This document shows positions 1-8,419 of a DNA stretch of 50,525 bases, one piece after another. How positions within the stretch are numbered: position 1 is the first letter of the stretch; every line of letters begins with the position of its first letter. Source of the DNA: DASRFR01 sp035651455 (GTDB taxonomy: Bacteria; Acidobacteriota; Terriglobia; Terriglobales; Acidobacteriaceae); contig DASRFR010000046.1 of the NCBI GenBank assembly GCA_035651455.1, forward strand, positions 1 to 50,525, given 5' to 3'. The position numbers were made by a program, and so were the translations under genes. Under the pieces are notes generated by a model. The model was not told where the DNA came from. It saw nothing but the letters and a program-made list of their open reading frames with translations, and made no database searches.

Positions 1-375
1 CGCTGCGTCAAGGCGCTTGACTCATTGAAACTTGAAGGTGACGAGCAGATCGGTGTGAACATCGTGAAACGCGCCATCACCGAGCCGCTGCGCCAGATCG
101 CCGAGAATGCCGGCGAAGAAGGCGCCGTGGTGCTGGGCAAAGTATACGAAGCGAAGGAAGCGAACTTCGGCTACAACGCCCAGAACGGCGAGTATGAGGA
201 CCTGGTCAAGGCGGGAGTGCTCGATCCGACGAAGGTCGTGCGCACTGCCCTGACGAACGCCGGCTCCATCGCATCGCTGATGCTGACCACCGAAGCACTT
301 GTCTCCGAGATTCCGGAAGAGAAGAAGGCTCCCGTGGGCGGTGGACACGGTGGCGGCATGGAAGGCATGTACTAA
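1..375 (+). CDS. groEL: Chaperonin GroEL, C-terminal part (5' end outside window)
   Basis: The frame is open from the first base and encodes the last 124 residues of the 60-kDa chaperonin, the cytosolic ATP-driven folding chamber. The visible part is the end of the equatorial domain, including the block ALTNAGSIASLMLTTEALV, which is strongly conserved in GroEL. The C-terminus is a short Gly/Met-rich tail (GGGHGGGMEGMY), the flexible tail that projects into the cavity. No in-frame start is expected here because the gene begins upstream. It is followed at once by a strong terminator, so it is the last gene of its (presumably groES-groEL) operon. Identity is secure; only the extent is unknown. 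Confidence 0.97.
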   Translation, partial: RCVKALDSLKLEGDEQIGVNIVKRAITEPLRQIAENAGEEGAVVLGKVYEAKEANFGYNAQNGEYEDLVKAGVLDPTKVVRTALTNAGSIASLMLTTEALVSEIPEEKKAPVGGGHGGGMEGMY

Positions 376-398
376 GAACCAGCTGTAGGCAAGACGGA

Positions 399-428
399 GC
401 CCCGCTCGCCAGAGCGGGGCTTTTTTTT
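399..428 (+). terminator. Rho-independent terminator of groEL
   Basis: A perfect 9-bp GC-rich stem (399-407 pairing with 412-420) with a GCCA loop is followed by eight T residues. It lies 23 bases after the groEL stop codon. Confidence 0.95.
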
Positions 429-533
429 GTCGACTGGCGAGGCAGGTTAAGCATCTGGACGGCAACGAGGACACTGGTTGCACTTGAAGACCCCCCCGGC
501 TCTATCTCTTCGGATCTATTTTGATGTAACTCT

Positions 534-851
534 TCAGCTCGTAAGGCCCGCTTTGCTGCCTGGAGGCAGCCGAGCGGATTTTGCTCCCTCACGAAAGAAA
601 GCGTCAATGTGTTCTCGCAATGCAACGGGAGATTCGAGATAAGAAGAATGTCCGCAATCTCTCAACATGAGCATGCGGGCATTCGGAAGCGCCTGAGTGT
701 GCTCGGCAGTAGGGGCGGAGATGAATTCGTGATCGCCAGAGACGACGAGCGCCGGAATCCTCAACTTCGTGAGCTTGGGAAGCAGAGTATAGTCAGGCAA
801 TGATGGCGGGGCCGTGCCCGACTTCTCGGCAATCGAGAGATGCGCCAGCGA
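534..851 (-). pseudogene. Alpha/beta-hydrolase remnant (C-terminal third only)
   Basis: The minus-strand frame encodes the end of an alpha/beta-hydrolase fold protein of the proline iminopeptidase/haloperoxidase type. Visible parts are the strand carrying the catalytic acid (IPALVVSGDHEF) and the catalytic histidine segment (LRDCGHSSYLESP), followed by the terminal helix (REHIDAFF). The nucleophile elbow (G-x-S-x-G) and the whole N-terminal half are absent; upstream sequence in the same frame (to about 1133) does not resemble the family. I read it as a truncated, non-functional relic. A small complete protein starting within the frame is possible but would lack the nucleophile. Confidence 0.6.
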
Positions 852-1270
852 CCGAAATGCACATCTCGCGGCAGCAGCGCTCGCCTGCGTTTCGAAGGCA
901 GCTATCGAAGATGGAGCCCACGTTACATATACGCACGCGGGAATCGCGACCACGATCCTAAATTTCATGCCGCTAACCCTAACTGACGGTGAGACCGGGC
1001 GCAATCCCTGGAACCGTCGCAGCAATGGCGAGACCACCCCATTCCCTGCCGAAAGAATTTGCGCCCACACGGGGGGTTCCGTATCATCCTCCCAACCGGG
1101 CGGGCGATGGTGCATGCTTTTATCCTCATGCACCTAAACCGCATCTACTGGTTATCCGAAAGTCGGCCGTCGTGAAGTCGGCGAGCACCATCAATATTGA
1201 AGTGCCGCTTGCTAGCCGCACTAAACGGCAACAGCTTTGAACCATAATTATTCGTACAGGATGAAAGGAA
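852..1270. other. Intergenic stretch without a supported gene
   Basis: Several overlapping frames are open here but none resembles a known family or has a convincing ribosome binding site. The last 40 bases form the leader of the following reductase gene. Confidence 0.5.
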
Positions 1271-2257
1271 ATGCAAAACCGCAAACTCGGAAAAAGCAAT
1301 CTTGAAGTCTCGGCCATAGGCCTTGGCTGTATGGGTCTGAGCTCTGGGTACGGCCCGGCCATAGAGAAGCAACAAGGGATTTCGCTGATTCGCGCGGCAG
1401 TGGAGCACGGCGTCACGTTCTTCGATACGGCGGAAGTTTATGGCCCCTACGCCAATGAAGAACTCGTCGGCGACGCGCTCGCTCCGTTTCGTGGGCAGGT
1501 GAAGATTGCGACAAAATTTGGCTTTCGAATCGAGAACGGGAAGCAAGCCGGGCTGGACAGTCGGCCCGAGCACATCAAGGAAGTCGCCGAAGCATCACTC
1601 AAGCGGCTGAAAACCGATGTCATCGATTTGTTCTATCAACACCGGGTAGATGACAAAGTTCCTATCGAAGATGTGGCGGGAGCCGTCAAGGATCTGATTG
1701 AACAAGGCAAGGTGAAGCACTTTGGCTTGTCGGAGGCGGGCGCGCAGACCATTCGCCGAGCGCACAAGGTGCAGCCTGTGACGACGCTGCAAAGCGAATA
1801 CTCGCTCTGGTGGCGAGAGCCAGAGCAGGAGATCATGCCGACGCTTGACGAGCTCGGCATCGGCTTCGTGCCCTTCAGTCCACTGGGTAGAGGCTTTCTA
1901 ACCGGCGCGATCAGCAAGGAGACGCAGTTTGACAAGAACGATTTCCGTAATATTGTTCCCCGCTTCTCCCCGGAAAATCGCGACGCCAATCAAACCTTAG
2001 TCGATCTGATCGGCGAATTCGCCAGGCAGAAAAAGGCAACCCCGGCCCAGATTGCACTCGCCTGGCTGCTCGCAAAGAAACCTTGGATCGTGCCTATTCC
2101 GGGGACGACAAAACTGCATCGGTTGGAGGAAAACATCGGGGCGGCTAACGTGCATCTCTCTGCCGACGACGTCCGGCAACTCGAAACGACAGCCTCGAAG
2201 ATTCCGGTGCAAGGCGCCCGCTATCCCGAGGAGCTTCAGAAACTGGTCGGCCGCTGA
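1271..2257 (+). CDS. Aldo/keto reductase (YhdN/AKR13-like)
   Basis: The 328-residue protein is an NADPH-dependent aldo/keto reductase with a TIM-barrel fold, cytosolic, reducing aldehydes or ketones; the natural substrate cannot be read from the sequence. The full family length is present. The catalytic tetrad is visible: Asp52 and Tyr57 (FDTAEVYGP), Lys82 (IATKFGF) and His124 (YQHRVD). The cofactor-binding C-terminal motif PIPGTTKLHRLEENI is intact. The start has an AAAGGAA ribosome binding site 4-5 bases upstream. It reads in the same direction as the dioxygenase behind it (125-bp gap), so the two may be co-transcribed. A second, broken reductase of a different subgroup lies at 41.2-41.8 kb. 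Confidence 0.93.
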   Translation: MQNRKLGKSNLEVSAIGLGCMGLSSGYGPAIEKQQGISLIRAAVEHGVTFFDTAEVYGPYANEELVGDALAPFRGQVKIATKFGFRIENGKQAGLDSRPEHIKEVAEASLKRLKTDVIDLFYQHRVDDKVPIEDVAGAVKDLIEQGKVKHFGLSEAGAQTIRRAHKVQPVTTLQSEYSLWWREPEQEIMPTLDELGIGFVPFSPLGRGFLTGAISKETQFDKNDFRNIVPRFSPENRDANQTLVDLIGEFARQKKATPAQIALAWLLAKKPWIVPIPGTTKLHRLEENIGAANVHLSADDVRQLETTASKIPVQGARYPEELQKLVGR

Positions 2258-2382
2258 AAAGGAAAAGTTTTGTCCCGTGGCGCGCTGGAGAGAACCGGAC
2301 CAGAGTGTGGAAGAGAGTTTTTTTATCTCATGGACACGCTGAAGCAAATACGCTCAATGCCGGGCCAAGGGGAAATAGCCGC

Positions 2383-3186
2383 GTGACGACCAGCGATTCA
2401 AAGATCGCCGTGCGAATGCCAGCGTTGTTCGTTGGCCACGGAAACCCAATGAATGCGCTGCTCGAAAACCCTTATACCCACCGGTGGGCGGCCATCGGCA
2501 GGACTATGCCGAGGCCAAAGGCAATACTTGCTGTCTCCGCCCATTGGTACATCGAAGATGCCGCCGTCACTGTCAGCAGTGCGCCGAGGACGATCCACGA
2601 TTTCGGCGGCTTTCCGCGCGAGCTTTACCAGGTGCAGTATTCCGCCCCGGGCGATCCCGACCTCGCGGCGCGTGTGCAGAAGTTGCTTGCGCCCCTGCGG
2701 GTCCGCGGCGACGACGCCTGGGGTCTCGACCACGGTACCTGGTCGGTGTTGCGCCACGTATACCCACAAGCCAACATCCCGGTCGTCCAACTCAGCATTG
2801 ATGAAACGCAGCCACCCTCGTTCCATTACGAAGTCGGCAAGCGCCTGGCACAGCTGCGGGAGGAAGGCGTCCTCATCCTTGGCAGCGGCAACGTGGTACA
2901 CAACCTGCATGCCTACGCTTGGGGACGCCACGCACCGGAACCATATGACTGGGCGACCTCGTTTGAAACGCGGGTGCGGGAAATGCTTCTCGCGGGAGAG
3001 TACAAGCCGCTCATGAATTATGAGCATCAGCTCGGAAGCGAAGCGGAACTCGCAGTACCCACGCCCGACCACTATCTGCCGCTGCTGTACGTGGCGGGCA
3101 CCCGGATAGCATCCGAGCCGCTCACTTTTCCAGTTGAGGGCGTAGACGGCGGTTCAGTCTCGATGCTCGCGGTGCAGGTTGGCTGA
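2383..3186 (+). CDS. DODA-type extradiol aromatic ring-opening dioxygenase (YgiD family)
   Basis: This is a class III extradiol dioxygenase-like protein of the 4,5-DOPA dioxygenase (YgiD) family, a cytosolic metal-dependent enzyme acting on catecholic rings. Family hallmarks are MPALFVGHGNPMNAL at the N-terminus, SAHWYIEDAAVT, and GLDHGTWSVLRHVYP, supplying metal-binding and catalytic histidines. The C-terminal half contains LILGSGNVVHNLH and PTPDHYLPLLYV, also typical. I chose the GTG at 2383 because an AAGGGGA site lies 9 bases upstream. The ATG at 2416 would begin exactly at the conserved MPALF and is the alternative. Length (about 267 residues) fits the family. Confidence 0.9.
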   Translation: MTTSDSKIAVRMPALFVGHGNPMNALLENPYTHRWAAIGRTMPRPKAILAVSAHWYIEDAAVTVSSAPRTIHDFGGFPRELYQVQYSAPGDPDLAARVQKLLAPLRVRGDDAWGLDHGTWSVLRHVYPQANIPVVQLSIDETQPPSFHYEVGKRLAQLREEGVLILGSGNVVHNLHAYAWGRHAPEPYDWATSFETRVREMLLAGEYKPLMNYEHQLGSEAELAVPTPDHYLPLLYVAGTRIASEPLTFPVEGVDGGSVSMLAVQVG

Positions 3187-3210
3187 TCACAGCTGGGGAA
3201 CGTAAACACC

Positions 3211-3624
3211 ATGGCAGTCGTTTCGATCACTCGTTTGCGCGTCCGCTCGTGGCAATATCTTCTGCCATTCATCTTCTATTCCCTTCGCTCTGCGCGGCAG
3301 GCCAAGAAATCTCAGGGTAACTTCTCTGTGTCGTTGCTGCGTGACAGTGACAGCACGTTCTGGACGCGCACCGTATGGATAAGCGAATCCGCTATGAAAA
3401 CTTTCATGCTGGCGGGTCCTCATCGACAGGCCATGCGGCGCCTGTTGGAGTGGTGCGACGAAGCTGCGCTGGTTCACTGGCAGCAGGAGACTGCCCGCGA
3501 GCCTGACTGGTACGAAGCGCATCGCAGACTACAGGCGGAAGGGCGACGATCGAAGGTAAATCATCCGTCTTCTGCGCATGAGAGCTTTGAAATCCGTCGA
3601 CCGACAATACCTCAGCATAACTGA
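3211..3624 (+). CDS. Small monooxygenase-like protein (DUF3291/ABM-type)
   Basis: The 137-residue protein begins MAVVSITRLRVRSWQYLLPF and contains DSDSTFWTRTVWISESAMKTFMLAGPHRQAM. This resembles the dimeric alpha/beta barrels related to antibiotic-biosynthesis-type monooxygenases (DUF3291/spheroidene monooxygenase-like). These proteins are often annotated as quality-control or detox monooxygenases, but the true reaction is mostly unknown. It follows the dioxygenase by 24 bases and probably belongs to the same transcript. It converges on chrA with only 10 bases between stop codons and no clear terminator in the gap. The last 20 or so residues look unconserved. Confidence 0.75.
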   Translation: MAVVSITRLRVRSWQYLLPFIFYSLRSARQAKKSQGNFSVSLLRDSDSTFWTRTVWISESAMKTFMLAGPHRQAMRRLLEWCDEAALVHWQQETAREPDWYEAHRRLQAEGRRSKVNHPSSAHESFEIRRPTIPQHN

Positions 3625-3634
3625 GCTGCGCGGC

Positions 3635-4792
3635 TCAGCGGTGAAGCAGCAGGCCAGCAACAGCAGCGCATCCGATCAGCACTGGTTCCGGTACTTTCCA
3701 TCGAGAGAGCACCAGCAAAGTGATCAGGCAAATCAGGGCAGTGTACACGTCGAAAACAGAGCGTTTCGCCAGTACCACCACTGCACCCGCAATCGCGCCA
3801 GTGGCGGCCGCGGTCACGCCGCGAACGAAAGCGTTAATTTGTGGGTTCTTCGCCCACCTCTTGTAGGAGGGGGCCAGCACCACGACGACCAGGTAGACGG
3901 GTACGAAAATTCCCAAAGCCGCAGATGATGCGCCCGGAATACCCGCGACAAGATAGCCGATGAATGCGACGGTGATGACGACCGGCCCCGGCGTAATCAT
4001 CGCTACTGCGACTGCATCCACAAATTGGCGGTCATTAAGCCAATGGTGGCCCTGGACAACTCCGCCGTAAAGGAAGGGCACGACGGCAAGACCGCTGCCG
4101 AACACGAACATTCCGGCCTTAGCGAAGTAGAAGAATATCTGCAGTAGTGTTCCTCCCGCGCCCGCGATTGCCAGTGTGCCGGGCACGAGTAGCGATCCCG
4201 CCGTAGGTCTCACAGGCATACGGGTCGGCATTGCCTTAACCAGCATCGCAACCAGCCCGGCGAGCAGGAAGAGCCAGATGATTTCTCTCGAAGTCCAGGC
4301 AGTGGAGATCGCAAGCACCAGGAAGATGGCCCAAAGCAATGTGTCTTTGGCTAGAGTAAGCTTCGTCAGTTTGGATGCGGAACGTGCGATGATTCCAATC
4401 ACGGCCGCGCCGATCCCATAAAACATGTCCTGCATCCAGGGAAGCCCGCCAAAGCGAACGTAGGCAGCCGACAGACCGAGCACCATCAAGAACGACGGCA
4501 GGACGAAGGCGATCGCTATCGCGGTGGCACCAATTACTCCGGAGTGAATGTAGCCCAAGTAAATGGCAAGCTGCGCCGCAAGCGGACCGGGAGCAAGTTG
4601 GGCGAGCGCGAGCCCCTCCAGGTAGTCTTCTTTGCGAACCCATCGGCGGCCATCGACCAAATCCTGCTGCATGTGGCCGGCGAGCGCTATGGGTCCTCCA
4701 AATCCGACCGTGCCGAGCCACAGGAAATACCTGGCAAAACGCAGCAAAGAGACGCGCTCCTGGTGAGTGTCGGGGGTGCCAGGGGCTGTCAT
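3635..4792 (-). CDS. chrA: Chromate efflux transporter ChrA (long, two-domain)
   Basis: The 385-residue integral membrane protein belongs to the CHR family and exports chromate across the inner membrane. Both homologous halves are visible. The first has LWLGTVGFGGPIALAGHMQ and LAQLAPGPLAAQLAIYLGY; the second has KAGMFVFGSGLAVVPFLYGG and VAVAMITPGPVVITVAFIGY. About ten to twelve hydrophobic segments fill the rest. Length is normal for long-chain ChrA. Its ATG overlaps the stop of the upstream DUF1259 gene (ATGA, 4789-4792), so translation is coupled. It is the last gene of the five-gene minus-strand operon headed by chrB, which supports a chromate role. Confidence 0.95.
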   Translation of the reverse strand: MTAPGTPDTHQERVSLLRFARYFLWLGTVGFGGPIALAGHMQQDLVDGRRWVRKEDYLEGLALAQLAPGPLAAQLAIYLGYIHSGVIGATAIAIAFVLPSFLMVLGLSAAYVRFGGLPWMQDMFYGIGAAVIGIIARSASKLTKLTLAKDTLLWAIFLVLAISTAWTSREIIWLFLLAGLVAMLVKAMPTRMPVRPTAGSLLVPGTLAIAGAGGTLLQIFFYFAKAGMFVFGSGLAVVPFLYGGVVQGHHWLNDRQFVDAVAVAMITPGPVVITVAFIGYLVAGIPGASSAALGIFVPVYLVVVVLAPSYKRWAKNPQINAFVRGVTAAATGAIAGAVVVLAKRSVFDVYTALICLITLLVLSRWKVPEPVLIGCAAVAGLLLHR

Positions 4793-5694
4793 TTCGCCGA
4801 GTTAGTGTGAGCTAGCGCCGCTCGAAGACCTTCTGCCAGCTTGACTGCGTCGTCGTTCGCCCAGAAGTGCATGAAGAACAGCCGAGGCTCCTCCGTCAGC
4901 ATGTGGCTGTGCACTGCTGTCACGGCGATTCCGTTCTCACGCAAGGTCTTCATGACGGGATTGACCTCGGTGTTCAGGAGGACGAAGTCTCCCGTGATCG
5001 CCGCTTTGCCATTTCCTGTCGCTTGGAAATTAAGGGCGGTTGCAACGCCCATGGCGGGAGGAATGCTCATTCCTGAGTCAGTAATCGTTTCTGCGCGCGC
5101 AATACCAAACTGGAGAACTCCGCCGTTCACTTTGCCGCTTCGACCGAGAGCCTGTTCAACCTGCTTCTGATCGAATCCCAAGTCCGAGGTTGAAGAAGCA
5201 TTTGCAGACGCGTCGGCAGGTGGCGTGCGAGTCAAGGCAAGCGCAGCTTTAATGGTCCTTGCCATTTGCACTGGATCGCCATGGCTGGCAATGTGCACGT
5301 ATAGGATCCGGGGAGACTCTCCGATCAAGTGATTGTGCACAGCCGATTCCTGAATGCCGCCCTCCTGAAGTTTGGCCATGACGGCCTGGATCTCGCCTTC
5401 GGTCACAACCAGGTCACCCATTGCCATGGCGTCATTCCTACCTTTTTTGAATGCGGCCCAGGAACCGAGCGCCAGGGCGGGCCTGATTTCCACGCCGTCG
5501 ACCATTACGTGAAGGTCCGTACGCGGCATCGCGAAGCGAATAACATCTCCCGACACTTGGCCGGTTCGTCCCATGGCGTCCTCGACCGGCTTCCAGCCGT
5601 TCGTCGGCGATGATGTTTGCGCAGTGGCAATGGTGATCGTCAGAAAAAGAAAGACGATGATGGAGAAAAGCGGGCGAGAATTTGTTCGAAACAT
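4789..5694 (-). CDS. Exported protein with two DUF1259 domains (LppY/LpqO family)
   Basis: A signal peptide (SIIVFLFLTITIATAQ) is followed by two homologous DUF1259 modules of about 120 residues. Each contains an Ala-Val-His-x-His core: ESAVHNHLIGESPRILYVHI in the first, TAVHSHMLTEEPRLFFMHF in the second. The histidines look like a metal site, but no activity is known to me for the family. I start at 5694 because GGAGGACC lies 6 bases before that ATG; the in-frame ATGs at 5712 and 5706 overlap the previous gene and lack a site. It sits 14 bases after the cyclodeaminase-like gene and overlaps chrA. DUF1259 genes recur next to chrA in other bacteria, which suggests a periplasmic accessory to chromate export. 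Confidence 0.9.
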   Translation of the reverse strand: MFRTNSRPLFSIIVFLFLTITIATAQTSSPTNGWKPVEDAMGRTGQVSGDVIRFAMPRTDLHVMVDGVEIRPALALGSWAAFKKGRNDAMAMGDLVVTEGEIQAVMAKLQEGGIQESAVHNHLIGESPRILYVHIASHGDPVQMARTIKAALALTRTPPADASANASSTSDLGFDQKQVEQALGRSGKVNGGVLQFGIARAETITDSGMSIPPAMGVATALNFQATGNGKAAITGDFVLLNTEVNPVMKTLRENGIAVTAVHSHMLTEEPRLFFMHFWANDDAVKLAEGLRAALAHTNSAK

Positions 5695-5708
5695 AAGGTC
5701 CTCCATAT

Positions 5709-6704
5709 TCAAGCTGCGAGTTTTAACGAGGTTCCAACCCGTTCGCGAATGGCTTTTTCGTAAACGGTTGCCGCAGTGGCGACATCCTGCAATGCCATGC
5801 CAGTGCTGTCGAACACAATAATTTCTTCTGCGGATTCTCGACCAAGCTTTCGTCCGGCGACGATTTCACCCAATTCGGCGTGGACACTCTCAACACCCAT
5901 GGTCCCGGCCTCTAGTGCGTGGTGGAGATCACCCATGGTGGCGCACTGTTCGATGACGTCGCAGACAACCTTGCTGCGCCCCATGAGTCGCGGGTGAATC
6001 TCATGCTTCTGCGGGTTATCGGCACCTACCGCCGCAATGAAACTTCCCGGGCGAACGTCGGCTTCCGTGATGAACGGTTCCCGGGAAGTAGTGCAGGTCA
6101 CACAGATGTCGCTGGAGCGAACACGATTTGACAACTCATCGGTTACGGAGATCGGGATATCAAGCTTGGCAGTAAGCTCGCGTCGAAAATCCAGAGCCTT
6201 TTGCCGGGACTTGTCGTAGGCGAACACGATGTCAAGGGGAAATATTCGCGAAATCGCGGCGAGCTGCGCGCGTCCCTGTATTCCGCAGCCGCAAATGGTC
6301 AGTACACGGGAATCAGCACGGGCAAGATGCTTGCATGCGACGACTGTCGCGGCGGCGGTTCGTAAAGCAGTGACGTCCACCGAGTCCAGGACCGCAAGCG
6401 GACTGCCGTTGTCAGCGTCGCAAAGGATTATCATTCCTTGTATGGTTGCGAGGTTAAACCGTGCCGGATTTTCAGGAAAGTTCGCGTTGACCTTGGCAGC
6501 AAAATAATTTCTCGAGAGCGAAAGCACCCCCGCCTTGATGTGAAAGCCACCATTGGAGACGTGCACGCCAAGGACTGCCGGCGGAACTGTCCTGCCCTCG
6601 CCATGGAGATGGAACGCTAATTGGACCGCTGCAATGCATTCCTCGATTGTGAGCAATGCCCTTACGTCCGCGGAACAGAGGAAAAGGATGTTGCCCGAGC
6701 TCAT
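5709..6704 (-). CDS. Ornithine cyclodeaminase/mu-crystallin family protein
   Basis: The 331-residue cytosolic protein belongs to the NAD(P)-dependent ornithine cyclodeaminase/mu-crystallin/alanine dehydrogenase family. It has the N-terminal substrate region with AGVLSLSRNYFAAKVNANFP, the SVDVTALRTAAATVVACKHL helix, the Rossmann motif TICGCGIQGRAQLAAI (G-x-G-x-x-G), and DSTGMALQDVATAATVYE near the C-terminus. Exact chemistry (amino-acid deamination or ketimine reduction) cannot be assigned. Its ATG overlaps the pepE stop (ATGA, 6701-6704), so it is translationally coupled inside the chromate operon. It is complete and in good frame, which makes a chance passenger less likely. Confidence 0.92.
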   Translation of the reverse strand: MSSGNILFLCSADVRALLTIEECIAAVQLAFHLHGEGRTVPPAVLGVHVSNGGFHIKAGVLSLSRNYFAAKVNANFPENPARFNLATIQGMIILCDADNGSPLAVLDSVDVTALRTAAATVVACKHLARADSRVLTICGCGIQGRAQLAAISRIFPLDIVFAYDKSRQKALDFRRELTAKLDIPISVTDELSNRVRSSDICVTCTTSREPFITEADVRPGSFIAAVGADNPQKHEIHPRLMGRSKVVCDVIEQCATMGDLHHALEAGTMGVESVHAELGEIVAGRKLGRESAEEIIVFDSTGMALQDVATAATVYEKAIRERVGTSLKLAA

Positions 6705-7432
6705 GCGACAAGTCCTTGCGACGACGTCGGGTTGAGTAGCAACTCATTCAGAGTAGTACCCGATGGAATTTCAGCTGGCGGCGTTCCGCATCGGAAAATG
6801 CGACCAGAGTGCGGCCCCTTGAGTACAACCGTATCTTCCTCAACCCGAAGAAATGAACCTTCGCGGAGCCCTATGACAGGTTCCTCGTTTTCTTCAAGAA
6901 ACTGGAGTATTCGTTGTTCCTGGGTTTCGCCCATATGCGTCGATTTCGGATCAGGATCAAGATAATGAGGACTGATCTGGAATCGAACCAAACCCAAGGC
7001 TTCAAAGCTCAAGGGCTGGACGATCGGCATGTCTTTCGTGGTTTTTAGACTTGGGCAGGCCACGATGGAACCGGCACTGGAGCCTATATAAACGGTGCCT
7101 TTACGAACAGCTCGCCGAACTGGTTCGATTACGCTGTTCTTTTGGAGTTCATAAAGCAAGCGGAAGGTGTTGCCGCCACCAACAAAAATAATTTCGGACT
7201 CTTCGATTGCGCGTGGGGGATTGGAAATTTGGTGCACCGACGTGAGTTCGAGTCCCAGCTCTCGAAGGCGGCTTTCGGCTTGTACGCTGTATGCCTGGCG
7301 ATCGTGCAGAGCGTACGGCACAAACGCAAGACGAGTTCGGTTGCCGACGAAATCCCTAATTTCACCTTGGACATGATCGAGATAGCCTCGACCGTGCACG
7401 GTGGAGTTGCTAATCAATAGGAGTCGTGGCAT
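6701..7432 (-). CDS. pepE: Dipeptidase E (alpha-aspartyl dipeptidase, family S51)
   Basis: PepE is a cytosolic serine peptidase with a class-I glutamine-amidotransferase-like fold that cleaves N-terminal Asp-X dipeptides. The 243 residues include LLLISNSTVHGRGYLDH at the start, the FVGGGNTFRLLYEL loop, and the nucleophile elbow YIGSSAGSIVACPSLKTTKDMPI with Ser119 and Asp134. SPHYLDP supplies His156. These match the Ser-Asp-His triad of Salmonella PepE; the residue before the nucleophile is Ser rather than the Trp of that enzyme. It lies 18 bases after chrB and overlaps the next gene. Its placement in a chromate operon is unusual. Confidence 0.93.
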   Translation of the reverse strand: MPRLLLISNSTVHGRGYLDHVQGEIRDFVGNRTRLAFVPYALHDRQAYSVQAESRLRELGLELTSVHQISNPPRAIEESEIIFVGGGNTFRLLYELQKNSVIEPVRRAVRKGTVYIGSSAGSIVACPSLKTTKDMPIVQPLSFEALGLVRFQISPHYLDPDPKSTHMGETQEQRILQFLEENEEPVIGLREGSFLRVEEDTVVLKGPHSGRIFRCGTPPAEIPSGTTLNELLLNPTSSQGLVA

Positions 7433-7450
7433 AAAGCTCTCCTGAGGAGT

Positions 7451-8383
7451 TCATCCCTGACTGTTGTACAAGCCGTCGATCAACTGCATACCCCGCCGCA
7501 GCAACTCCTCATCGCTGACATTCTGCTTCGCCCATCCGACCAGCACTCGATCCAATCCTGCGCCTTCACTGCGGCCGAACTTCTCATCTTCCAAATCTGC
7601 ATCGTGAACAATTTGCGCAATCGCCTGCACATTCGCATCGCGAATCTGGAACTCTTTGCACAATGTCTCGAAGGTGCAGTCATCGCCCCGATGTCCAAAA
7701 CCGCCACCATGGAACATGTCAAAAGGGATGGCTTTCGGATGCGTCGCTGGATCGTCATTGAAAACAAACCTGGCGTTCTTATCTATGAAGTGAGAAATCA
7801 GCCATGCGGAGGAGACTCGATCGATGCCGGGGCGCGGCCGGGTAATCCAGGTCCGGTTCAAATATTCTTTCCTGGCACGTTGCGCGCTGCGCGGCGTCTT
7901 GGAATTCGGAAATCGCAAGTCCTCTGCGCGGGCGAGCATTGCTTCTAATCGGCTTCGGGCCGGACTGTTAAAGAAATCGATGGCGGAGATTTCAGAAAAG
8001 CGTTTGCGTATGCGTCCCAAACCGCTCACCGGTTGTTGCCGAGATTTCATCATCTTCTTCAGTTCAGACTGCAGTTGTTGGTAGTCGTTGGAGCGCGCAT
8101 CCACGAAAGTCCGCCTGAGATCGTCATGGGGACGGTTATCAACGGAGTGGACCCGGAGCACCGAGGCCTGTCCACCGAACTTGCGAATCGAGGCGGCCAG
8201 CCACTCGAAGTGCTCCAAGGTTTGCGGGGTATTTGGCAGCAAATGGCCTCCACTCTCGAGAGCTAGCGCTCCATACCGCTTGAGCTTTCTCCACACTTCT
8301 ACGCGCTGGCTCGCCTGCTTGGCGGGTAGATTGAACATCAACAAAATCCAACTCGCGTCAATGTCAGGGTGTATTACAGCCAT
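7451..8383 (-). CDS. chrB: Chromate resistance protein ChrB
   Basis: ChrB is the chromate-sensing regulator/accessory protein of chr operons. The N-terminal domain (WILLMFNLPAKQASQRVEVW ... YGALALESGGHLLP) and the C-terminal ChrB domain (WITRPRPGIDRVSSAWLISHFID, PFDMFHGGGFGHRGDDCTFETL) are both complete. The conserved Cys and His residues of the second domain (GHRGDDCTFE, IVHDADLEDEKFG) are present. I take the ATG at 8383 (MAVIHPDIDASW); the farther ATG at 8419 would put the operator-like palindrome inside the gene. No strong ribosome binding site is visible, so it may be translated from a very short leader. It heads the five-gene chr operon. Confidence 0.93.
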   Translation of the reverse strand: MAVIHPDIDASWILLMFNLPAKQASQRVEVWRKLKRYGALALESGGHLLPNTPQTLEHFEWLAASIRKFGGQASVLRVHSVDNRPHDDLRRTFVDARSNDYQQLQSELKKMMKSRQQPVSGLGRIRKRFSEISAIDFFNSPARSRLEAMLARAEDLRFPNSKTPRSAQRARKEYLNRTWITRPRPGIDRVSSAWLISHFIDKNARFVFNDDPATHPKAIPFDMFHGGGFGHRGDDCTFETLCKEFQIRDANVQAIAQIVHDADLEDEKFGRSEGAGLDRVLVGWAKQNVSDEELLRRGMQLIDGLYNSQG

Positions 8384-8393
8384 GTCGTAGTAT

Positions 8394-8407
8394 GTTATAC
8401 GTATAAC
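8394..8407 (-). promoter_or_regulatory. Perfect 14-bp palindrome before chrB, candidate operator
   Basis: GTTATACGTATAAC is identical on both strands and ends 11 bases before the chrB start. It overlaps AT-rich promoter-like sequence. ChrB proteins act as chromate-responsive regulators of their own operon, so this is the natural operator candidate. That link is inferred, not shown by the sequence. Confidence 0.5.
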
Positions 8408-8419
8408 TAACAATAGCAA

